A stretch of 64,000 nt of DNA from Gordonia liuliyuniae (GCF_021739025.1 NZ_JAKKOT010000006.1:310001-374000), one strand, 5' to 3'. Numbered from the stretch's first letter, positions 17,955-27,169 are shown. The notes: a model not told the origin generated them from the sequence alone. Made by a program: numbers and translations.

Positions 17955-18359
17955 ATGAACCTCTTCACCCGCCCCGTCATCCGCGTCTGCATCGCCGTCA
18001 CTGCTGCTACGGCGGCGCTGGTGCCCGCCGCCGCTCTCGCTTCCGCGAGCCCGAGCGACCCGACTGTCGGCGACACCGTTCGCTATGTGTTCTACAGCGA
18101 CTACCAGTCCAACGAATCACTCACCTATTTTGACGCCGACAACGAGATCCAGACGATGGAGAACCCGACGCTGCCGTCGGACGCCAGCGAGAAGGGTTGG
18201 CACTACGGCTCGCTCACTCTCACGTCCCGTTCCACGTACCAGCTCGCCGGCAGTTCCATCCAGACGAGCGGCTACCGCGCAGCGTGCCGGGTCTACGTGA
18301 ACGACACGCTCGTCGCCTCCGATTCGGCCAGTGGACGATACGCGGTCGCGATCTGCTGA
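17955..18359 (+). CDS. Secreted MmpS-like beta-sandwich protein
   Basis: 134 aa. A Sec signal peptide (hydrophobic VCIAVTAATAALVPAAALA, cleavage near ASASP) replaces the membrane anchor that MmpS proteins have. The mature ~100 residues follow the MmpS C-terminal pattern: VRYVFYSD, a strand with SLTYFDADN, ENPTLP, then a Cys in ACRVYVNDTLVASDSASG and a final Cys in AVAIC, probably a disulfide. MmpS proteins are partners of MmpL lipid exporters; no mmpL is nearby. Start at 17955 is fixed by AAGGAG five bases upstream. Family assignment is by pattern only and needs a profile search. Confidence 0.6.
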   Translation: MNLFTRPVIRVCIAVTAATAALVPAAALASASPSDPTVGDTVRYVFYSDYQSNESLTYFDADNEIQTMENPTLPSDASEKGWHYGSLTLTSRSTYQLAGSSIQTSGYRAACRVYVNDTLVASDSASGRYAVAIC

Positions 18360-18364
18360 GACGC

Positions 18365-18814
18365 CTACCGCGCGTCGAGGGCGACTTCGACGTAAGGGAT
18401 CGCGTCGATGGCGAGACCGGTGGCTTCTTCGATGACACCTGACAGTTCGTCGTAGGCCTTCGGCGACCGCTGACGGTATCGCTCGATCACCGCCCGGCCC
18501 TCGTCTGCCGACAAAACGCTGGCCGTCCCCGGCCGTCGGCGGGCGAATCCGATACTGATCGCGCACCGCGGTTCGGCGACGAGGTTGCGGTACCACTGCG
18601 ACTTCTCGCCGAACCCGGACGCAAGAATCACGTGATCGTCATCGGGTCGTTCGACGCATTCGAGGACCACGAATCGGCTCTCGCCCGATACGCGACCGAT
18701 GTGCTCGAGCAGCAGCACTCGCGTACCGAACAGAAAGCCCAGCCCGGCACGGAACAGCGGGATCGGCGACCGCACCAACCATCGCGTCCGCAAGAGTCTC
18801 GCGCCCACGCTCAT
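18365..18814 (-). CDS. Deazaflavin (F420)-dependent nitroreductase/quinone reductase, DDN-like
   Basis: 149 aa (157 if a GTG at 18838 is used). The split-barrel DDN pattern is present: LLEHIGRVSGESRFVVLECVE, then HVILASGFGEKSQWYRNLVAEPRC and VSxxEGRAVIERYRQRSPKAY. Family members bind F420 and reduce quinones or nitro compounds near the membrane. F420 is common in mycolate actinomycetes. It converges on the MmpS-like gene and diverges from smtB; the short intervening region is shared with the smtB promoter. Confidence 0.8.
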   Translation of the reverse strand: MSVGARLLRTRWLVRSPIPLFRAGLGFLFGTRVLLLEHIGRVSGESRFVVLECVERPDDDHVILASGFGEKSQWYRNLVAEPRCAISIGFARRRPGTASVLSADEGRAVIERYRQRSPKAYDELSGVIEEATGLAIDAIPYVEVALDAR

Positions 18815-18866
18815 GACATCGACGGTACCGCCGATCACGCCGCTGCGAAATGAAAACCACTTCCTT

Positions 18867-18872
18867 TAAGAT
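18867..18872 (+). promoter_or_regulatory. Putative -10 element of smtB-zur
   Basis: TAAGAT ends 7 nt before the ATG at 18880, which has no Shine-Dalgarno, so a leaderless transcript starting at the ATG is likely. An AT-richer stretch before it (GAAAACCACTTCC) could be the zinc-sensor operator, but the symmetry is weak. Confidence 0.4.
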
Positions 18873-18879
18873 GGACTGC

Positions 18880-19212
18880 ATGTCCTCCCCGACCGCGCCC
18901 GCCGATCTCGTCGACGACCACTCCGCCCACTCCGCCGCGAGCGATCTGCTGCGCGCACTGTCGGCTCCGGCGCGCGTCGCTATCGTGCTGAGCCTGCAAG
19001 ACCGCGCGATGTGCGTCCACGAACTCGTCGACGCGTTGCACCTCAATCAGCCGCAGGTGAGCCAGCATTTGAGTGTTCTCAAGCGTTCTGGTGTGGTGGT
19101 GGGGACGCGCCGGGGTCGCGAGATCGAGTACGCACTCGCCGACGACCACGTCGCACACATCGTCGTAGACGCTCTGGTACATGCCACGGAACGTCGGGAA
19201 GGACAGTCGTGA
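18880..19212 (+). CDS. smtB: ArsR/SmtB-family zinc-responsive repressor
   Basis: 110 aa winged-helix repressor. Helix-turn-helix LHLNQPQVSQHLSVLKRSGVV is followed by the wing GTRRGREIEYAL. The C-terminal helix DHVAHIVVDALVHATE carries the paired His and Asp residues of the alpha5 metal site seen in SmtB/CzrA-type zinc sensors. Order smtB-zur next to glyS matches mycobacteria, where SmtB responds to high zinc and Zur to low zinc. I prefer the ATG at 18880 (leaderless); ATGs at 18850 and 18871 are in frame. Its TGA overlaps the zur GTG. Confidence 0.9.
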   Translation: MSSPTAPADLVDDHSAHSAASDLLRALSAPARVAIVLSLQDRAMCVHELVDALHLNQPQVSQHLSVLKRSGVVVGTRRGREIEYALADDHVAHIVVDALVHATERREGQS

Positions 19213-19622
19213 GCACCAAGCCCGCGAAGCCGGTGACCGGTCAGCGCTCCACCAAGCAGCGCGCGGCGATCGCCGACGTCCTGTCGGCCACCGACGACTT
19301 CCTCTCCGCACAGCAACTTCACGACAAGCTGCGCGACCGAGGTGAGTCCATCGGACTGACCACCGTGTACCGAAACCTTCAGGCTCTGACCGAGGCCGAA
19401 CAGATCGATGCGATCTGGGACGGGTCGGGCGAGACCCGCTACCGCCACTGCTCGTCCGAGCACCACCACCATCTCGTGTGCAGGGTGTGTGGCACGACGG
19501 TCGAGGTGCAGGCCGACCCCGTGGAACGGTGGGCGTCGAAGATCGCATCCGAGAACGGCTTCTCCGACATCACCCACACCGTCGAGATCTTCGGCACCTG
19601 CGCCGACTGCGGAGTCCGCTGA
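19209..19622 (+). CDS. zur: Zinc uptake regulator, Fur family
   Basis: 137 aa. The N-terminal winged helix has TKQRAAIADVL and IGLTTVYRNLQAL. The C-terminal dimer and metal domain has the CSSEHHHHLVCRVCG metal cluster and a final CADCG, so the structural Zn(Cys)4 site is complete. Zur with zinc represses zinc-uptake and alternative ribosomal protein genes. GTG at 19209 overlaps the smtB TGA (GTGA), with GGAAGGAC before it, so translation is coupled. It converges with the following minus-strand gene with only 4 bp between. Confidence 0.95.
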   Translation: MSTKPAKPVTGQRSTKQRAAIADVLSATDDFLSAQQLHDKLRDRGESIGLTTVYRNLQALTEAEQIDAIWDGSGETRYRHCSSEHHHHLVCRVCGTTVEVQADPVERWASKIASENGFSDITHTVEIFGTCADCGVR

Positions 19623-19626
19623 GCGT

Positions 19627-20439
19627 TCACCGCCGAATTCGGTGCCGATCTCGCCTGGTGACCTCACGTACGTCCGCCAGTACACCGCCCCAGTCGTACA
19701 GGACGTCGTCGTACGTGAGGCGCAGGGTGAGCCACCCGTCGATCAGCGCACGTCGGTCGCGATGGTGGTCGCGCTCGTAGTCCTCCCTGCTCGTGTGGTG
19801 ACGCATACTGTCGCATTCGATGAGCAGCCTGCCTATCCGCATGTCTGCATGCCCGACCCCTTTTATGAACGGTTGAACTACGACGTCGTAGCCCACCGAT
19901 TGGAACCTGACGCGCGCGATACTCTCGGTGCCCGACTGCGACATGGGCTCCACCCGAGCGAGCCATCGACCGACGGTGGCTCCGATTCTGCCCATCTCCG
20001 ACCGCAGTTCGCCGACACCGACACCGGACGAGTTCAAGTACGAGTCAGCCACAGCGATCCACTCGTCTTGCGCCAAGCAACCACTCGCATACTTCAGCGC
20101 AACCGGAACGGGATCGACGGCCCGGTCAGCCGAGTACACCGGACCCGCGATCGGCCGGCACGCCACGTTCTTTCCTCGCTGGTGCTTACTGCGCCGCAGG
20201 TGCAGCATAGAGTGATGTCCCGGCGGAATCCACAGGCCGTGGAACGCCAGCGCGTCCACACATGTCAGCACCCCGCCGTCGCGGACTGCGGACGCCACGA
20301 CCCGGTCGTGCAATCGCGTGGCATACCACCGAGGTCGCAGCCGGGTCAGGTCGCCGTTGGCGAGCATGCGCGCAATCACTGCGTCGTCGAAACCCATCTC
20401 GACCAGTTGCTTCTTGATGTAGACCCCAGAGTCCTTCAT
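19627..20439 (-). CDS. DUF559-type protein: N-terminal HTH-like domain plus Vsr-like PD-(D/E)XK nuclease core
   Basis: 270 aa. The N-terminal ~60 residues (KQLVEMGFDDAVIARMLANG, then RLRPRWYA) look like the AbiEi-antitoxin-type winged helix common in this group. The C-terminal part has LLIECDSMRHHTSREDYERD, RDRRALIDGWLTLRLTYDDV, the DUF559/Vsr-like nuclease pattern with E, D and H residues. Many actinobacteria carry several such solitary genes; their role is unknown. Base composition is more AT-rich than its neighbours, suggesting transfer. Start ATG 20439 has GAAGGA upstream, supplied by the second copy of a 14-bp tandem repeat. Compare the broken relative at 39987-40806. Confidence 0.75.
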   Translation of the reverse strand: MKDSGVYIKKQLVEMGFDDAVIARMLANGDLTRLRPRWYATRLHDRVVASAVRDGGVLTCVDALAFHGLWIPPGHHSMLHLRRSKHQRGKNVACRPIAGPVYSADRAVDPVPVALKYASGCLAQDEWIAVADSYLNSSGVGVGELRSEMGRIGATVGRWLARVEPMSQSGTESIARVRFQSVGYDVVVQPFIKGVGHADMRIGRLLIECDSMRHHTSREDYERDHHRDRRALIDGWLTLRLTYDDVLYDWGGVLADVREVTRRDRHRIRR

Positions 20440-20454
20440 ACAGAGTCCTTCATA
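20427..20454. repeat. 14-bp tandem duplication over a start codon
   Basis: CAGAGTCCTTCATA occurs twice in direct succession (20427-20440, 20441-20454). On the minus strand each unit reads TATGAAGGACTCTG, so the ATG and the AAGGA are duplicated. The copies are 14 bp apart, so the two ATGs are in different frames; the upstream unit now provides the ribosome site. Confidence 0.9.
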
Positions 20455-20546
20455 CAAGGTCAGACGCACCGACACCCGACGCGGTTCCACGACCCGAATA
20501 ACCTGCCCAGGGACCCTTCGTCGAATAACCGGCCGCCACACTCGCT

Positions 20547-20569
20547 TCCGAGGGCATATTTCCCTCGGA
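20547..20569. terminator. 8-bp hairpin, terminator candidate
   Basis: TCCGAGGG (20547-20554) pairs perfectly with CCCTCGGA (20562-20569) around the loop CATATTT. It lies in the 395-bp gap between the DUF559 gene and uppS. What it would terminate is unclear. Confidence 0.4.
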
Positions 20570-20595
20570 GCCCTCTGAGCCGCCCACTTTTCCGC

Positions 20596-20769
20596 ACGGG
20601 ACACACTCGGGCCCGGAACCTCCTGGCCGCCGCGCACAATGCAGCGAGCGCCGCAGGAAACCCCGCGGTGACGTCCGCCCACCTCGTGCTCGGGCTGGTC
20701 GCCGACCGTGAGTCGCTCGCGATCGCCGTGCTGAACCGACTTGGCCTCGACGCCGACGCTCGCAGAATC
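20596..20769 (+). pseudogene. Remnant of a Clp_N-domain protein
   Basis: In the plus-strand frame starting at 20581, the translation TRARNLLAAAHNAASAAGNP followed by VTSAHLVLGLVADRESLAIA and VLNRLGLDADARR matches one Clp_N repeat (the substrate/adaptor-binding helical repeat at the N-terminus of ClpA/ClpC). There is no start codon in a sensible place and no matching stop; the frame runs on into antisense of uppS. I read it as a single surviving repeat of a small Clp_N-domain gene. It is not seen elsewhere in the window. A functional short gene using a GTG inside is unlikely. Confidence 0.5.
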
Positions 20770-20788
20770 GGTCCGCGACACACTCCCC

Positions 20789-20818
20789 GGACACCGCAGT
20801 CGGGGACACCGCAGTCGG
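20789..20818. repeat. 15-bp tandem repeat, two copies plus partial
   Basis: GGACACCGCAGTCGG at 20789-20803 and 20804-20818, followed by GGAC. It lies between the Clp_N remnant and the uppS stop codon. Confidence 0.9.
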
Positions 20819-20834
20819 GGACGACTGACGTCTG

Positions 20835-21638
20835 TCAGGCGCTACCGAAGCGGCGGTCACGCTTGGCGTACTCGAGGCACGCGTCCCAGAGATCGCGGCG
20901 GTCGAAGTCGGGGAACAGCTTCTGTTGATAGACCATCTCGGCGTAGGCGCTCTGCCACAGCAGGAAGTTCGACAAGCGCTGTTCGCCCGACGGGCGCAGG
21001 AACAGGTCGACGTCGGGCATGTCCGGCTCGTCGAGATGCCTGGCGAAACTCGACTCGGTGATTCGGTCCGGGTCGATCTCGCCGCGCGCCGCTCGACGTG
21101 CGAGTTCGCGGGCGGCGTCGACGATCTCGGCGCGCCCACCGTAGTTGACGCACATCGTGAGCGTCATGACCGTGTTGTCCTTGGTGAGTTCCTCGGCCAC
21201 CTCGAGCTCTTTGATGACACTCCGCCACAGGCGTGGGCGGCGCCCGGCCCAGCGGACCCGCACGCCCATCTCGTTCATCTCGTCACGACGACGACGGATC
21301 ACGTCCCGGTTGAAGCCCATCAGGAACTTGACCTCCTCCGGACTCCGCGACCAGTTCTCCGTCGAGAACGCGTACGCCGACAGCCACTTCACGCCGAGCT
21401 CGATGGAACCGCACACCGAGTCCATGAGGACGGCCTCGCCCCGCTTGTGCCCCTCGGTCCGCGGCAGCCCGCGTTCCTGCGCCCACCGACCGTTGCCGTC
21501 CATGACGAGCGCGACATGCTGCGGCACGAACTCGGCCGGAATGTTCGGCGGAGTCGCCCCCGACGGATGCGGATCCGGCGGACGGACAGCTGTCGACGGA
21601 GCGCGAACAGCGGACGAGTCGCGGGAGAATCGGGCCAT
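20835..21638 (-). CDS. uppS: Z-isoprenyl diphosphate synthase (decaprenyl/undecaprenyl)
   Basis: 267 aa. VMDGNGRWA carries the catalytic Asp near residue 47. [14 protein letters not shown], the structural P-loop-like HxxR-equivalent region and [20 protein letters not shown], plus the terminal FPDFDRRDL, complete the cis-prenyltransferase signature. It extends a short allylic diphosphate with isopentenyl units to the lipid carrier needed for peptidoglycan, arabinogalactan and lipoarabinomannan; the mycobacterial orthologue makes the decaprenyl form. A ~35-residue N-terminal extension, rich in Pro and Ser, precedes the core. The ATG overlaps the recO stop (TGATG), so recO-uppS is an operon. Confidence 0.95.
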   Translation of the reverse strand: MARFSRDSSAVRAPSTAVRPPDPHPSGATPPNIPAEFVPQHVALVMDGNGRWAQERGLPRTEGHKRGEAVLMDSVCGSIELGVKWLSAYAFSTENWSRSPEEVKFLMGFNRDVIRRRRDEMNEMGVRVRWAGRRPRLWRSVIKELEVAEELTKDNTVMTLTMCVNYGGRAEIVDAARELARRAARGEIDPDRITESSFARHLDEPDMPDVDLFLRPSGEQRLSNFLLWQSAYAEMVYQQKLFPDFDRRDLWDACLEYAKRDRRFGSA

Positions 21639-22408
21639 CAGACAACCTGGTCTTCCTGCGCCACCGATCGGTGCGGCGCATGTCGTTCGATGAGCGGCAG
21701 CGTCCGGAGCTGGCGCTCCAGGTGCCATTGGAGATGAGCGGCGGTCAGCCCCGTCGCCTGGCGGCGCTGCGAGTCGGTGGCCTCGGACACGTGATCCCAT
21801 TCGCCGCGTGCGAGCGCCTCCATCAGATCGAGGACGCCGACCGACGGCGTCGCCGCGCCCGCCGGGCGACAGTGCACGCACACGGCCCCGCCAGCCGACA
21901 CGTGGAAGGCTCGGTGCGGCCCCGGCTGTGCGCACCGCGCGCACACGTCGAGCGCGGGCATCCACCCGGCGGCAGACATGGCGCGAAGCAGAAACGCGTC
22001 GAGGATCCACTGCCGTTCCCGACGGTTCTCGGCGAGAGCCTGCAATGCACCGACGGTCAGCCGGTGCAGTTGTCTCGCCGGAGCGCGTTCCTCGCCCGCC
22101 AGCCGCTCGGCGGTCTCCAACACCGCGCACGCCGTCGTGTACCGACCGTAATCGGAGGCGATGTCGTCGGAGAACGCGTGCAGACTGTGCACCTGGGTGA
22201 CGATGTCGAGGTTGCGTCCCGGATAGAAGTGGACGTCGACGTGCGCGAACGGCTCCAGACGCGCACCGAACTTGGACCTCGTCCGTCGGACGCCCTTGGC
22301 CACCGCCCGCACCAGTCCGTGCTCGGCGGTGAGGAAGGTGATGATGCGGTCGGCTTCGCCCAGCTTGTGCTGACGCAGCACCACCGCTTCATCGGAATAG
22401 AACCTCAC
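21638..22408 (-). CDS. recO: DNA repair protein RecO
   Basis: 256 aa. N-terminal OB fold begins [20 protein letters not shown] and includes [18 protein letters not shown]. The C-terminal helical domain holds a zinc-finger pair CARC and CVHC. RecO anneals ssDNA and loads RecA with RecR in gap repair. Downstream uppS is coupled by TGATG. The region between it and the upstream hydrolase gene is 46 bp. Confidence 0.96.
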   Translation of the reverse strand: MRFYSDEAVVLRQHKLGEADRIITFLTAEHGLVRAVAKGVRRTRSKFGARLEPFAHVDVHFYPGRNLDIVTQVHSLHAFSDDIASDYGRYTTACAVLETAERLAGEERAPARQLHRLTVGALQALAENRRERQWILDAFLLRAMSAAGWMPALDVCARCAQPGPHRAFHVSAGGAVCVHCRPAGAATPSVGVLDLMEALARGEWDHVSEATDSQRRQATGLTAAHLQWHLERQLRTLPLIERHAPHRSVAQEDQVV

Positions 22409-22454
22409 TGAGACATTCTCTCATCGGCCTCGGACAAACGTGGGATCGACTCAC

Positions 22455-23144
22455 TCAGGTCGTCCTGACGAAGTCCGCCAGTTCTGCCGCAACCCGCTCG
22501 GGTTGGTCCTCGGGAAGTAACGTCCAGGAGTCGGCGACCTCCACGAGTCGCGCGTTGGGGAACTCGCCGACCATCCGCCGCGCATGGCCGATCGGCATCA
22601 TCGTGTCCTCCACCGCCCACAACAGCAGGACCGGCCGGTCGAAGCAGACCACATCGTCGTGCCAAGCACGCAAGACGGTCTTCGACGGTGCGCCGGTAGC
22701 GAATTTCGCGAGATCGCGGCGGACCGGCACCCGGCACAGCGCAGACGCGGGACGGGCCGGTTTCGGCGGGAAATTGTCGAACGCTTCGCACGACGCCAGC
22801 ACCAGCCGGCCAAGACGGTGGTCGCGCTCTTCGGACACGATGAACTGCCCGCCGCCCCAATCGTTCAAGACCAGCGTCACCTCGTCCAGATCGAGCGCTT
22901 CGAGGAAGTCCGCGATCACGTTCGCGACACCCGCCTGGGACAGATCGGCGTCGGGCTTCATCGGACGTCGGTGCGCACCCAACGGCCACGTCGGCGCGAT
23001 ACAGCGGAAGCCGGTGAGTAGCGGGATCACCGCGCGCCACTGCGTCTCGTTCATCAACAGCCCGTGACCGAACACCAGCACCGGCCCGTCGCCGCCGGTG
23101 TCCGTGTAGTCGATCGGGCCTGCGGGTAGATCGATCGAGGGCAT
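22455..23144 (-). CDS. Alpha/beta-hydrolase, haloalkane dehalogenase/epoxide hydrolase-like, lacking the usual His
   Basis: 229 aa. The fold signature is clear: VFGHGLLMNETQWRAV, then the nucleophile elbow LVLNDWGGGQF with an Asp nucleophile as in haloalkane dehalogenases and epoxide hydrolases. LLLWAVEDTMMP carries a second acid. Where the catalytic His should stand, the sequence reads VADSWTLLPEDQPE, with no His. Members with this feature may be inactive in classical hydrolysis or use another base. ATG 23144 is preferred because the fold starts there. It sits alone between era and recO on the same strand. Confidence 0.75.
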   Translation of the reverse strand: MPSIDLPAGPIDYTDTGGDGPVLVFGHGLLMNETQWRAVIPLLTGFRCIAPTWPLGAHRRPMKPDADLSQAGVANVIADFLEALDLDEVTLVLNDWGGGQFIVSEERDHRLGRLVLASCEAFDNFPPKPARPASALCRVPVRRDLAKFATGAPSKTVLRAWHDDVVCFDRPVLLLWAVEDTMMPIGHARRMVGEFPNARLVEVADSWTLLPEDQPERVAAELADFVRTT

Positions 23145-23210
23145 GGGTCCACCGTGCGCCCATGGGACGGCGATGTCCAGGGGGTGACATTCCACCCGGT
23201 CGCCGACCGG

Positions 23211-24128
23211 TCAGAAACCGAGGCGGCCCAACTGCTTCGGGTCGCGCTGCCAGTCCTTGGCTACCTTCACGTGCAGGTCGAGGTACACCTTGGTGCCGAG
23301 CAACCTTTCGATCTGGCCGCGGGCGACGGTCCCGACCTCCTTGAGACGCGCGCCCTTGTGGCCGATGACGATACCCTTCTGGCTGTCCCGTTCGACGAAC
23401 AGATGCGCGTACACGTCAACCACGTCCGAGCCGTCGCGCGGGACGACTTCTTCGATGACGACGGCCAGCGAGTGCGGCAGTTCGTCGCGGACGCCCTCGA
23501 GCGCGGCCTCGCGGATGAACTCGGCCATCAGCACCTGCTCGGGCTCGTCCGTCAGTTCACCGTCGGGGTAGAACGCCGGCCCCTCCTCGCACAGTGAGAC
23601 GAGCACGTCGGCCAGCGTGTCGAGCTGCTTGCCCGACTTCGCCGAGCAGGGCACCACCTCGGCGTCGGGTCCCATCAGCGCCGACAACGCCATCAACTGT
23701 TTGGCGACCTTCTCCGGCCCCACTCGGTCGATCTTGGTGACGACTCCGACTTTGCGGGTCTTCGGCGCGACGGTCTGCACCTGGTCGACGATCCGGCGAT
23801 CGCCAGGACCGATCGCCTCGTCGGCCGGGATGCACACGCAGACCACGTCGACCTCGGAATAGGTGTCGCGTACCAGGTCGTTGAGTCGCTGCCCGAGAAG
23901 GGTCCGCGGCCGGTGCAGCCCCGGGGTGTCGACAAGGACGAGCTGCGCGTCCGGACGATTCACAATGCCACGGATCGCGTGCCGCGTGGTCTGCGGACGG
24001 TTCGACGTGATGGCGACCTTGTCGCCGACGAGCGCGTTCGTCAACGTCGACTTGCCAGTGTTCGGCCGGCCGACGAAACAGACGAAGCCCGAACGGAATT
24101 CGGGTTGCGACGACGTGGGGTTGCTCAA
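23211..24128 (-). CDS. era: GTPase Era
   Basis: 305 aa. G1 [10 protein letters not shown]2 region with TTRHAIRG, G3 DTPGLH, and G4 TKID are visible. The C-terminal KH domain has [19 protein letters not shown]. Era binds the 3' end of 16S rRNA and helps 30S assembly. The start is TTG at 24128, overlapping the TGA of the upstream CNNM gene (TTGA), with GGAGAG before it, so translation is coupled. Residues before this TTG in the same frame are not conserved. Confidence 0.96.
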   Translation of the reverse strand: MSNPTSSQPEFRSGFVCFVGRPNTGKSTLTNALVGDKVAITSNRPQTTRHAIRGIVNRPDAQLVLVDTPGLHRPRTLLGQRLNDLVRDTYSEVDVVCVCIPADEAIGPGDRRIVDQVQTVAPKTRKVGVVTKIDRVGPEKVAKQLMALSALMGPDAEVVPCSAKSGKQLDTLADVLVSLCEEGPAFYPDGELTDEPEQVLMAEFIREAALEGVRDELPHSLAVVIEEVVPRDGSDVVDVYAHLFVERDSQKGIVIGHKGARLKEVGTVARGQIERLLGTKVYLDLHVKVAKDWQRDPKQLGRLGF

Positions 24129-25474
24129 GCGGTCTCTCCGATCGATGTGTCTTGCGTTTCGTGCAGCGTATCGTCTTCGCCCCACTCCTCGCGGACACCG
24201 TCAGTCGGCTTCTTCCTGGCACGTCGCACGACGACGGTCGTTATCCGTTGGCGGCCCGACTTGGTCGGGCCTCCTTCGGCCGTCATCTTGAGCCCGTGCG
24301 ACTTCACTTTCGCGCCGGGCAGCGGCACACGTCCGAGCCGCAGGCCGAGGAGACCACCGACGGTCTCCACTTCGCCGTCGTCGATCTCGATGCCGAACAG
24401 ATCGCCGAGATCCTCTACGGGGAGTCGAGCGGAGACGCGGTACTTGTCCTCCCCCAGTTTCTCGATCGGCGCGACCTCGTCCGTGTCGTACTCGTCGGAG
24501 ATCTCGCCGACGATCTCCTCGAGCACGTCCTCGATCGTGACGAGGCCCGCGATCCCGCCGTACTCGTCGGCGAGGAGCGCCATGTGGTTGCGTTTGGCCT
24601 GCATGTCTTCGAGCACGTCGTCGAGCGGTTTGGAGTCGGGGATGAACTCGGCCGGCCGCATCACCGCGCCGACGTCGAAACCGACGACGGGCAGTTTCGG
24701 CAGCATCTTCTCGACGAGGTCCTTGAGGTAGACGACGCCGACGACGTCATCGGGGTTCTCGCCGATCACCGGGATCCGAGAATGGCCCGACCGGACCGCG
24801 AGGCTCACCGCCTGGTTCGCGGACTTGTCCGACTCGATCCACACCATCTCCGGGCGCGGCACCATCACCTCACGGGCGTTCGTGTCGCCGAGTTCGAACA
24901 CCGACTGGATCATGCGGCGTTCGTCGTCGTCGACGACGCCCTGCTCCTGCGCGAGGTCGACGACCTCGCGGACTTCCACTTCCGTGGCGAACGGACCGTT
25001 GCGGAAGCCCTTGCCGGGAGTGAGCGCGTTGCCCACGAGGATCAGCATGCGGGTCACCGGACGCAGCAGCACGCCGATCGCGGTCAGGACGGGCGCCGCG
25101 ATCAGCGTGATCGAGTAGGCGTGCTGCCTTCCGAGCGTGCGCGGTCCGACACCGACCGCGACATACGACACGCCGGTCATCACGAGGATCGTGACGGCGA
25201 GGCCCCAGCCGGTGCCGAGCCCGTCGACTGCGGTCACTGCGACGAGGCCGATCGCTGCCACTTCGCCGAACACGCGCAGCAGGACGGCGAGACCGACGTA
25301 GGTCGCTCGTCGCTCGAGAACGGTGCGGAGTCGTTTCGCGCCGCCGCGGCCCTCTTTGACCATGTCGTCGACGCGTGCGGCAGACACCGTCTGCAGCCCC
25401 ATGTCGACGGCCGCGAATAGTCCTGCAACGGCGATCAGAGCTGCGGCTCCGATCAGGAAGATCACATCACGCAT
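24125..25474 (-). CDS. CNNM/CorC-type membrane protein with CBS domains
   Basis: 449 aa. The N-terminal DUF21/CNNM domain has about four transmembrane segments ([20 protein letters not shown] and [18 protein letters not shown] among them). Two CBS domains follow ([14 protein letters not shown], then [20 protein letters not shown] and [20 protein letters not shown]). The C-terminal CorC_HlyC domain ends with [12 protein letters not shown]. Such proteins are linked to Mg/Co efflux, or are simply called hemolysin-like. The start is uncertain among 25501-25474; ATG 25474 is the simplest. It lies between ybeY (8 bp) and era (overlap). Confidence 0.88.
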   Translation of the reverse strand: MRDVIFLIGAAALIAVAGLFAAVDMGLQTVSAARVDDMVKEGRGGAKRLRTVLERRATYVGLAVLLRVFGEVAAIGLVAVTAVDGLGTGWGLAVTILVMTGVSYVAVGVGPRTLGRQHAYSITLIAAPVLTAIGVLLRPVTRMLILVGNALTPGKGFRNGPFATEVEVREVVDLAQEQGVVDDDERRMIQSVFELGDTNAREVMVPRPEMVWIESDKSANQAVSLAVRSGHSRIPVIGENPDDVVGVVYLKDLVEKMLPKLPVVGFDVGAVMRPAEFIPDSKPLDDVLEDMQAKRNHMALLADEYGGIAGLVTIEDVLEEIVGEISDEYDTDEVAPIEKLGEDKYRVSARLPVEDLGDLFGIEIDDGEVETVGGLLGLRLGRVPLPGAKVKSHGLKMTAEGGPTKSGRQRITTVVVRRARKKPTDGVREEWGEDDTLHETQDTSIGETA

Positions 25475-25481
25475 CACGAGG

Positions 25482-26027
25482 TCAGCGTCCACCTGTGTCA
25501 CCCGAGAAGCCGGTGTTGCGCAGGAGTCTCGCATCGCGTTCGGCCTGCGCCTGGAGTCGAACACGATCGTCGCGCGCCGAATACCAGTCGACGATGATCT
25601 GACCTTGCAGCCCGAACATCTCCTTCTCGTCTGCGGGCTCGGCGTGGTCGAATCCGAGAAGGTGAAGGACGCCGTGGACGGTGAGGACAGCGAGCTCGTG
25701 TTCGAAGCTGTGCCGCTGACTCTTGGCCTGCTGCGCCGCGAACTCGGGGCAGATCACGATGTCGCCGAGCATCGCAGGCCCCGGGTCGGACGCGTCGGGG
25801 CGTCCACCGGGCGTCAGTTCGTCCATCGGGAAGCTCATCACGTCGGTCGGCCCCGGCAGGTCCATCCACTGCACGTGCAGATCGGCCATCGTCTCCGAGT
25901 CGGCCAGGGTGATCGACAGCTCGGCGCCCCGATGGACTTCCATCCGCGCCATCGCGAAACGCGCGGCTTCGATGACGAGCTGTTCGGGCACGTCGACTCC
26001 CGACTCGTTGAAGAGTTCGATGCTCAT
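25482..26027 (-). CDS. ybeY: rRNA maturation endoribonuclease YbeY
   Basis: 181 aa. The zinc motif [17 protein letters not shown] (H-x3-H-x5-H) is near residues 115-130. [10 protein letters not shown] and [15 protein letters not shown] are conserved. It processes the 16S rRNA 3' end and takes part in 70S quality control. The ATG overlaps the phoH stop (ATGA). The C-terminal ~25 residues past WYSARDD are unusually long. Confidence 0.95.
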   Translation of the reverse strand: MSIELFNESGVDVPEQLVIEAARFAMARMEVHRGAELSITLADSETMADLHVQWMDLPGPTDVMSFPMDELTPGGRPDASDPGPAMLGDIVICPEFAAQQAKSQRHSFEHELAVLTVHGVLHLLGFDHAEPADEKEMFGLQGQIIVDWYSARDDRVRLQAQAERDARLLRNTGFSGDTGGR

Positions 26028-27091
26028 CGGCGGTGTCCTCCGTCGGTTCGGCGCATGCCGTCCCTCCTGGCGGCGCGGTTGCCGCTCGCCACATCACGCG
26101 GACCCGCTGCGCGCACTGCTTCTTCGGCCCGACCGTATGCGTCGACGATGTCGGCGACGAGACGGTGACGCACGACGTCGGAACTGGTCAGCTCGGCGAA
26201 GTGGATGTCGTCGATGCCGTCGAGGATGCGGGCCGCGATTCGCAGTCCGCTCTTCGCGCCGCCCGGCAGGTCGACCTGGGTGACGTCGCCGGTGACGACC
26301 ATCTTGGCGCCGAACCCGAGCCTGGTGAGGAACATCTTCATCTGTTCGCCGGTCGTGTTCTGGGCCTCGTCGAGGATGATGAAGGCGTCGTTGAGGGTGC
26401 GGCCACGCATGTACGCCAGCGGCGCGACTTCGATGACCCCCGCCTCCATGAGCTTCGGGATCGCTTCGGGATCCATCATGTCGTGCAGCGCGTCGTACAG
26501 GGGCCGCAGGTACGGGTCGATCTTCTCGCTGAGAGTGCCCGGCAGGAAGCCCAGCCGCTCCCCCGCTTCGACGGCCGGACGCGTCAGGATGATCCGCGTG
26601 ACCTCCTTGTTCTGCAACGCCTGGACGGCCTTCGCCATCGCGAGATACGTCTTGCCGGTGCCTGCGGGACCCAGGCCGAAGACGATCGTGTTCTTGTCGA
26701 TCGCCTCGACGTAGTGCTTCTGGTTGAGCGTCTTGGGCCGGATCGTCTTACCGCGCCGCGACAGGATGTCGAGGCTGAGCACTTCAGCGGGCGACTCGTT
26801 CGACACGGACAGGATCGACAGACTTTGGCGGACGAGGTCGGGGGTGAGCGTCGTACCGCCGCGCACCACCTTGACCAGTTCGGCGACTACTCGCTCGGAT
26901 GCGGCGACGTCGGCGGGTGCGCCCTTGAGTGTGATCCGGTTGCCGCGGACGTGGATGTCGGCGGGCAGTTGTGCTTCCAGGGTCCGCAGGTTGACGTCCG
27001 TCGCGCCGAGAAGTCCTACGGCGAGGTCTTGCGGGACCTCGATCCTCGAGGTCGCCGCCGCGTCGGCCGGATCGCCGTCCGTCTCACTCAT
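26024..27091 (-). CDS. phoH: PhoH-family ATPase
   Basis: 355 aa. The N-terminal ~100 residues resemble a KH-like region ([20 protein letters not shown]). The ATPase core has Walker [35 protein letters not shown], and Walker [12 protein letters not shown]. PhoH proteins are RNA-linked ATPases, found next to ybeY and era in many bacteria, consistent with rRNA processing. ATG 27091 is preferred; GTG 27103 is in frame. Stop overlaps the ybeY start. Confidence 0.94.
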   Translation of the reverse strand: MSETDGDPADAAATSRIEVPQDLAVGLLGATDVNLRTLEAQLPADIHVRGNRITLKGAPADVAASERVVAELVKVVRGGTTLTPDLVRQSLSILSVSNESPAEVLSLDILSRRGKTIRPKTLNQKHYVEAIDKNTIVFGLGPAGTGKTYLAMAKAVQALQNKEVTRIILTRPAVEAGERLGFLPGTLSEKIDPYLRPLYDALHDMMDPEAIPKLMEAGVIEVAPLAYMRGRTLNDAFIILDEAQNTTGEQMKMFLTRLGFGAKMVVTGDVTQVDLPGGAKSGLRIAARILDGIDDIHFAELTSSDVVRHRLVADIVDAYGRAEEAVRAAGPRDVASGNRAARRDGMRRTDGGHRR

Positions 27092-27139
27092 TCGGCCTGC
27101 CACTCACTGGGTTCGTCACTCCTACGTTCGTCGTTTGAT

Positions 27140-27153
27140 CCCGCACATGCGGG
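27140..27153. promoter_or_regulatory. Near-perfect palindrome upstream of phoH
   Basis: CCCGCA-CA-TGCGGG (6-2-6) lies 49 bp upstream of the phoH ATG, in the 104-bp gap before the preceding hydrolase stop. It could be an operator for the phoH operon; no regulator is assigned. Confidence 0.3.
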
Positions 27154-27169
27154 GGTTGTCTCATTCTAT

